Shown here: one piece after another, positions 14,035 to 14,379 of the stretch
Position numbering within the stretch: the first letter of the stretch is position 1
Layout: each line of letters begins with the position of its first letter
NCBI GenBank assembly: GCA_035315685.1
Contig: DATFXR010000307.1
Span: 1 to 14,379 of the forward strand
Reading direction: 5' to 3'
From: QHWK01 sp035315685
GTDB lineage: Bacteria; Acidobacteriota; Vicinamibacteria; Vicinamibacterales; CAVVIG01
DNA length: 14,379 bases
The notes under the pieces: generated by a model
What the model was told of the DNA's origin: nothing
Databases searched by the model: none
Seen by the model: only the letters and a program-made list of their open reading frames with translations
Position numbers and translations under genes: made by a program

Positions 14035-14379
14035 GCGGCGCGGCGCAGCGTCTGCGCGAGTCCTTCGTCGATGGTCGCGTAGGCCGGGCGCCAGCCGAGC
14101 TCCGCCTTCGCCTTCGCGTTGGAGAGCGGCACGCGCATCGCGATCATCCGCGCCATGTAAGGCATCACGAGTCTTGGAATCCAGGCGGGTATTGCAATCG
14201 GATCCGGAGCGCCTGATGCTTTCGCAAGCGCACCGACAATGTCGCTGAAGCTGACGGCGCGATCGTCGACGATGTCGTAGACCGCGCCCGGCTGACCGTG
14301 GTCGAGCGCTGCGACCGTCGCGCTCGCGGCATCGTCGACGTGGATGCACGGCAGCAGGCTGTGATCGTGTCTGATCCGC
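14031..14379 (-). CDS. NAD-dependent epimerase/dehydratase family protein, C-terminal part (runs off the window)
   Basis: The last 115 residues of an extended (atypical) SDR are visible. They include HSLLPCIHVDDAASATVAAL, the strand-helix that closes the substrate pocket in this family, then GAVYDIVDD, and near the end KAKAELGWRPAYATIDEGL, the standard finish of nucleoside-diphosphate-sugar-epimerase-like proteins. The Rossmann N-terminus lies outside the window, so cofactor and substrate cannot be judged. The stop overlaps the ECF41 start by four bases, so they are one operon with coupled translation. As a linked epimerase it is the probable main target of the ECF41 sigma factor, whose promoter should lie upstream of this gene, beyond the window. 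Confidence 0.9.
   Translation of the reverse strand, partial: RIRHDHSLLPCIHVDDAASATVAALDHGQPGAVYDIVDDRAVSFSDIVGALAKASGAPDPIAIPAWIPRLVMPYMARMIAMRVPLSNAKAKAELGWRPAYATIDEGLAQTLRRAA

Noticed and set aside
14035..14349. N-terminal extension of the ECF41 protein to 405 residues
   Set aside because: These bases read correctly in another frame as the epimerase C-terminus; the extension is an Arg-rich artefact and ECF41 region 2 begins right after 14034.
1..14379. CRISPR arrays, tRNA or rRNA genes, prophage, transposase or restriction genes
   Set aside because: I looked for spaced repeats, cloverleaf-like segments and typical protein motifs on both strands and saw none.

Overview
The window is GC-rich (roughly 60-65% by eye) with dense short-spaced genes. 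Its gene types fit an environmental Acidobacteriota genome, perhaps Vicinamibacteria: a giant winged-helix/ATPase/TPR regulator, ECF41 and ECF42 sigma factors, and small Cys-rich MarR proteins. That placement is an inference from gene content and could be wrong.

Layout. Bases 1-127 hold the start of a leftward unknown gene. Bases 232-5758 run rightward: a MarR-type repressor with a promoter/operator at its start codon, a 1011-residue winged-helix/AAA/TPR regulator, a GAF-AAA-Fis sigma-54 activator, and a small membrane protein. Bases 5769-6476 run leftward and encode a secreted protein of unknown function. Bases 6619-10551 hold a frameshifted heme peroxidase followed by a tight SDR / DGPF (YCII-like) / ECF42 sigma cluster. 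A second secreted protein, paralogous to the first, follows at 10640-11314. Bases 11315-13111 are decayed: a nitrilase remnant, an intact isoprenylcysteine-methyltransferase-like gene, and a frameshifted, truncated alpha/beta hydrolase. The window ends with a leftward ECF41 (SigJ-type) sigma gene overlapping the 3' end of an NAD-dependent epimerase gene.

How it works together. The strongest new signal is a pair of promoter-like sites with the same spacing, GAATGTCGA-N17-CGTCCTT, at 8012-8044 and 10539-10571. Their cores match the TGTCGA / CG(A/T)C promoter type that I recall for ECF42 sigma factors. One lies just upstream of the SDR-DGPF-ECF42 cluster. The other lies upstream of the secreted protein at 10640. 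This suggests an autoregulated ECF42 regulon that includes a secreted protein of an undescribed family. The paralogue of that protein (5769-6476) lies instead downstream of a 14-base site, GTTGCATATACTAC, which is identical to one covering the promoter of the MarR gene 6 kb away. The picture is therefore two related exported proteins under two separate regulators. ECF42 and ECF41 both carry fused C-terminal control domains and no anti-sigma gene is visible here.

I see no tRNA, rRNA, CRISPR array, insertion sequence or phage gene.
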